Source: CSP1-5 sp964348275 (lineage in GTDB: Bacteria > Methylomirabilota > Methylomirabilia > Methylomirabilales > CSP1-5). Taken from it: DNA of 12,782 nucleotides. The DNA is taken from positions 1-12,782 of the forward strand of contig CAYGBT010000071.1 in assembly GCA_964348275.1 (NCBI GenBank), read 5' to 3'. Both the position numbers and the translations under genes were made by a program. Below are positions 11,476 through 12,782 of this stretch, piece by piece. The notes under the pieces were generated by a model, which saw nothing but the letters and a program-made list of their open reading frames with translations, had not been told where the DNA came from and made no database searches. Numbering within the stretch: position 1 is the stretch's first letter; every line of letters begins with the position of its first letter.

Positions 11476-12782
11476 TCATCCCCCATCCGCGCGGGTGACG
11501 AGGGTCTGGATGTAAGGCAGGGTTTCTGCGACTGGCACGAATGAGTCTTCTTTGGTCCGGCGATTGCGGATCTCCACCTCCCCCTCGCGGACCGCCCGGC
11601 TCCCGACCGTGACCCGAAAGGGAATCCCCAACAGGTCCGCATCTTTGAATTTGACCCCGGGTCGCTCGTCCCGGTCGTCATAGAGGACTTCGATACCCGC
11701 TGCCTCGAGACTGCGGTATAACTCCTCGCCTAGCCCTCGCATCGCCTCATCCTTGACATTCACCGTCAGAACAGTGGCTTGGAAGGGGGCAATGCTCAAT
11801 GGCCAGATTGTCCCATCCTGATCGTGATTTTGTTCGATGGCGGCGGCAGCAATCCGGGCCGGGCCGATTCCGTAGCTCCCCATGACGATGGGGTGTTCCT
11901 GTCCCTTCTCGTCGAGATAGACCGCCCTGAGAGGCGTGGAATACCGGGTCCCCAGCTGGAAGATGTTTCCAACCTCAATCACCCGCTCCACGGTAAGAGG
12001 TCCTCCACACCTCACGCAGGCGTCCCCCCCTTGCACTCGGTGAATATCGGCATACCGCGCGCTGAAGTGCTTGCCCGGGACCACCCCCTGGAGGTGATAC
12101 CCCTCCCGATTGGCGCCTGCGACATAGACCCCCTCCGCAAGGGCCTCATCGGTCAAGAGGGGCAATTCGAGATGCATCGGGCCCAGAAAGCCCGCCTCCA
12201 CTCCGGCAACTTCTTTGACCTCGTCGCGATGTGCTGGCCGGAAGGGGCCGATGAGCCGCTCGACTTTCCTCTCGTGGAGCTGTTGATCTCCGCGAAGGAG
12301 GCAGAGGAGCGGCCCATCCTTGGTCATGACCATGAGCGTCTTCAGGGTGAGCTGGGGATCGATCTTGAGAAAGTTCGAGACCTCCTCGATGCTTCTGGTC
12401 CCGGGGGTGGCAATTTCCTCCAGGGAGGACCAAGCGGGGAACGTCGGAGGGATGGGTCTTGACCCCGCCAGCTCGACGTTTGCGGCGTAGCCACAGGATC
12501 CGCAAAGGGCCACCTCATCCTCCCCTGCAGGAGAAGGGGCCATGAATTCGTGGGAACCCGCCCCTCCCATCATTCCAGGGTCGGACTCCACGACGTAAAA
12601 CTTGAGTCCGCACCGGCTGAAAATCCGCGCATACGCCTCCTTGTGACGCTCATAGCTCTGCCGAAGCCCTTCCTCATCCGCATCCAGGCTATAGGAATCC
12701 TTCATGAGGAATTCCCGGGTCCGGAGGACGCCGCTCTTGGGCCGGGCCTCGTCCCGAAACTTGACCTGGATCTGGTACCAGA
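11476..12782 (-). CDS. proS: Prolyl-tRNA synthetase, bacterial type (N-terminus beyond right edge)
   Basis: The visible 434 residues run from inside class II motif 2 (VKFRDEARPKSGVLRTREFLMKD in two adjoining stretches) to the stop. Next come HEFMAPSPAGEDEVALCGSCGYAANVE, the editing insertion domain between motifs 2 and 3 (with its KTLM lysine, near the middle), GNIFQLGTRYS, motif 3 MGSYGIGPARI, and the anticodon-binding domain (DDRDERPGVKFKDADLLGIP). The enzyme charges tRNA-Pro and the insertion hydrolyses mischarged Ala-tRNA-Pro. Bacterial ProRS is around 570 residues, so about 130 N-terminal residues including motif 1 are missing here. Motif 3 has Pro-Ala where Val-x is common. The reading frame is intact. 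Confidence 0.97.
   Translation of the reverse strand, partial: WYQIQVKFRDEARPKSGVLRTREFLMKDSYSLDADEEGLRQSYERHKEAYARIFSRCGLKFYVVESDPGMMGGAGSHEFMAPSPAGEDEVALCGSCGYAANVELAGSRPIPPTFPAWSSLEEIATPGTRSIEEVSNFLKIDPQLTLKTLMVMTKDGPLLCLLRGDQQLHERKVERLIGPFRPAHRDEVKEVAGVEAGFLGPMHLELPLLTDEALAEGVYVAGANREGYHLQGVVPGKHFSARYADIHRVQGGDACVRCGGPLTVERVIEVGNIFQLGTRYSTPLRAVYLDEKGQEHPIVMGSYGIGPARIAAAAIEQNHDQDGTIWPLSIAPFQATVLTVNVKDEAMRGLGEELYRSLEAAGIEVLYDDRDERPGVKFKDADLLGIPFRVTVGSRAVREGEVEIRNRRTKEDSFVPVAETLPYIQTLVTRADGG

Overview
The window is about 60% G+C bacterial chromosome with mostly housekeeping genes, dense packing, ATGA stop/start overlaps and strong AGGAGG-type ribosome sites. It has a bacterial-type ProRS, two HU proteins, a ThiS/ThiG/ThiE-like cluster, RarA, PyrF and a type II tRNA-Leu. 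No gene fixes the lineage. The style would fit a deep-branching Gram-negative-like phylum (Methylomirabilota/NC10 or Nitrospirota, for example), but that is only an impression. I see no phage, IS element, CRISPR array or defence locus.

Layout. (1) 1-1240: the first 11 codons of a cold-shock protein leave the left edge on the minus strand, behind a good promoter and a leader holding a strong intrinsic terminator. A low-information spacer follows, then a plus-strand TrhA/hemolysin III membrane protein. (2) 1525-2066: minus-strand HU gene (copy 1), its terminator and a tRNA-Leu(CAA) 22 nt beyond the terminator hairpin. (3) 2176-3860: minus-strand pair, macrodomain then exported TPR protein, overlapping by 4 nt. 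(4) 3941-6686: divergent plus-strand run of MBL-fold hydrolase, pyrF (4-nt overlap), exported DUF2914 protein and enoyl-CoA hydratase. (5) 6679-6799: an inverted array of 7-bp repeats. (6) 6810-8186: rarA. (7) 8225-8653: HU copy 2 on the plus strand, ending at a two-way terminator. (8) 8703-10527: minus-strand thiS-thiG-thiE-like operon for the thiazole half of thiamine. (9) 10524-11362: minus-strand NUDIX hydrolase and plus-strand FmdB-type zinc ribbon, diverging from overlapping promoters. (10) 11476-12782: prolyl-tRNA synthetase, minus strand, N-terminal part beyond the right edge.

How the genes work together. Four or five transcription units can be read from spacing and promoters: HU1 (perhaps with tRNA-Leu), macrodomain-TPR, MBL-pyrF-DUF2914-ECH, HU2, and thiSGE. 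Only the thiamine cluster is a clear pathway unit. The two HU genes are about two-thirds identical, point outward from the roughly 6 kb between them, and have near-identical promoter cores, which suggests ancient duplication with shared control.

I do not see a complete undescribed system. The most promising signals are regulatory or structural: the terminator inside the cold-shock leader, the shared HU promoter element, the inverted heptad array, the ThiS that does not end in Gly-Gly, and the ThiE-like protein lacking one expected metal ligand. All motif spacing and identity counts were done by eye.
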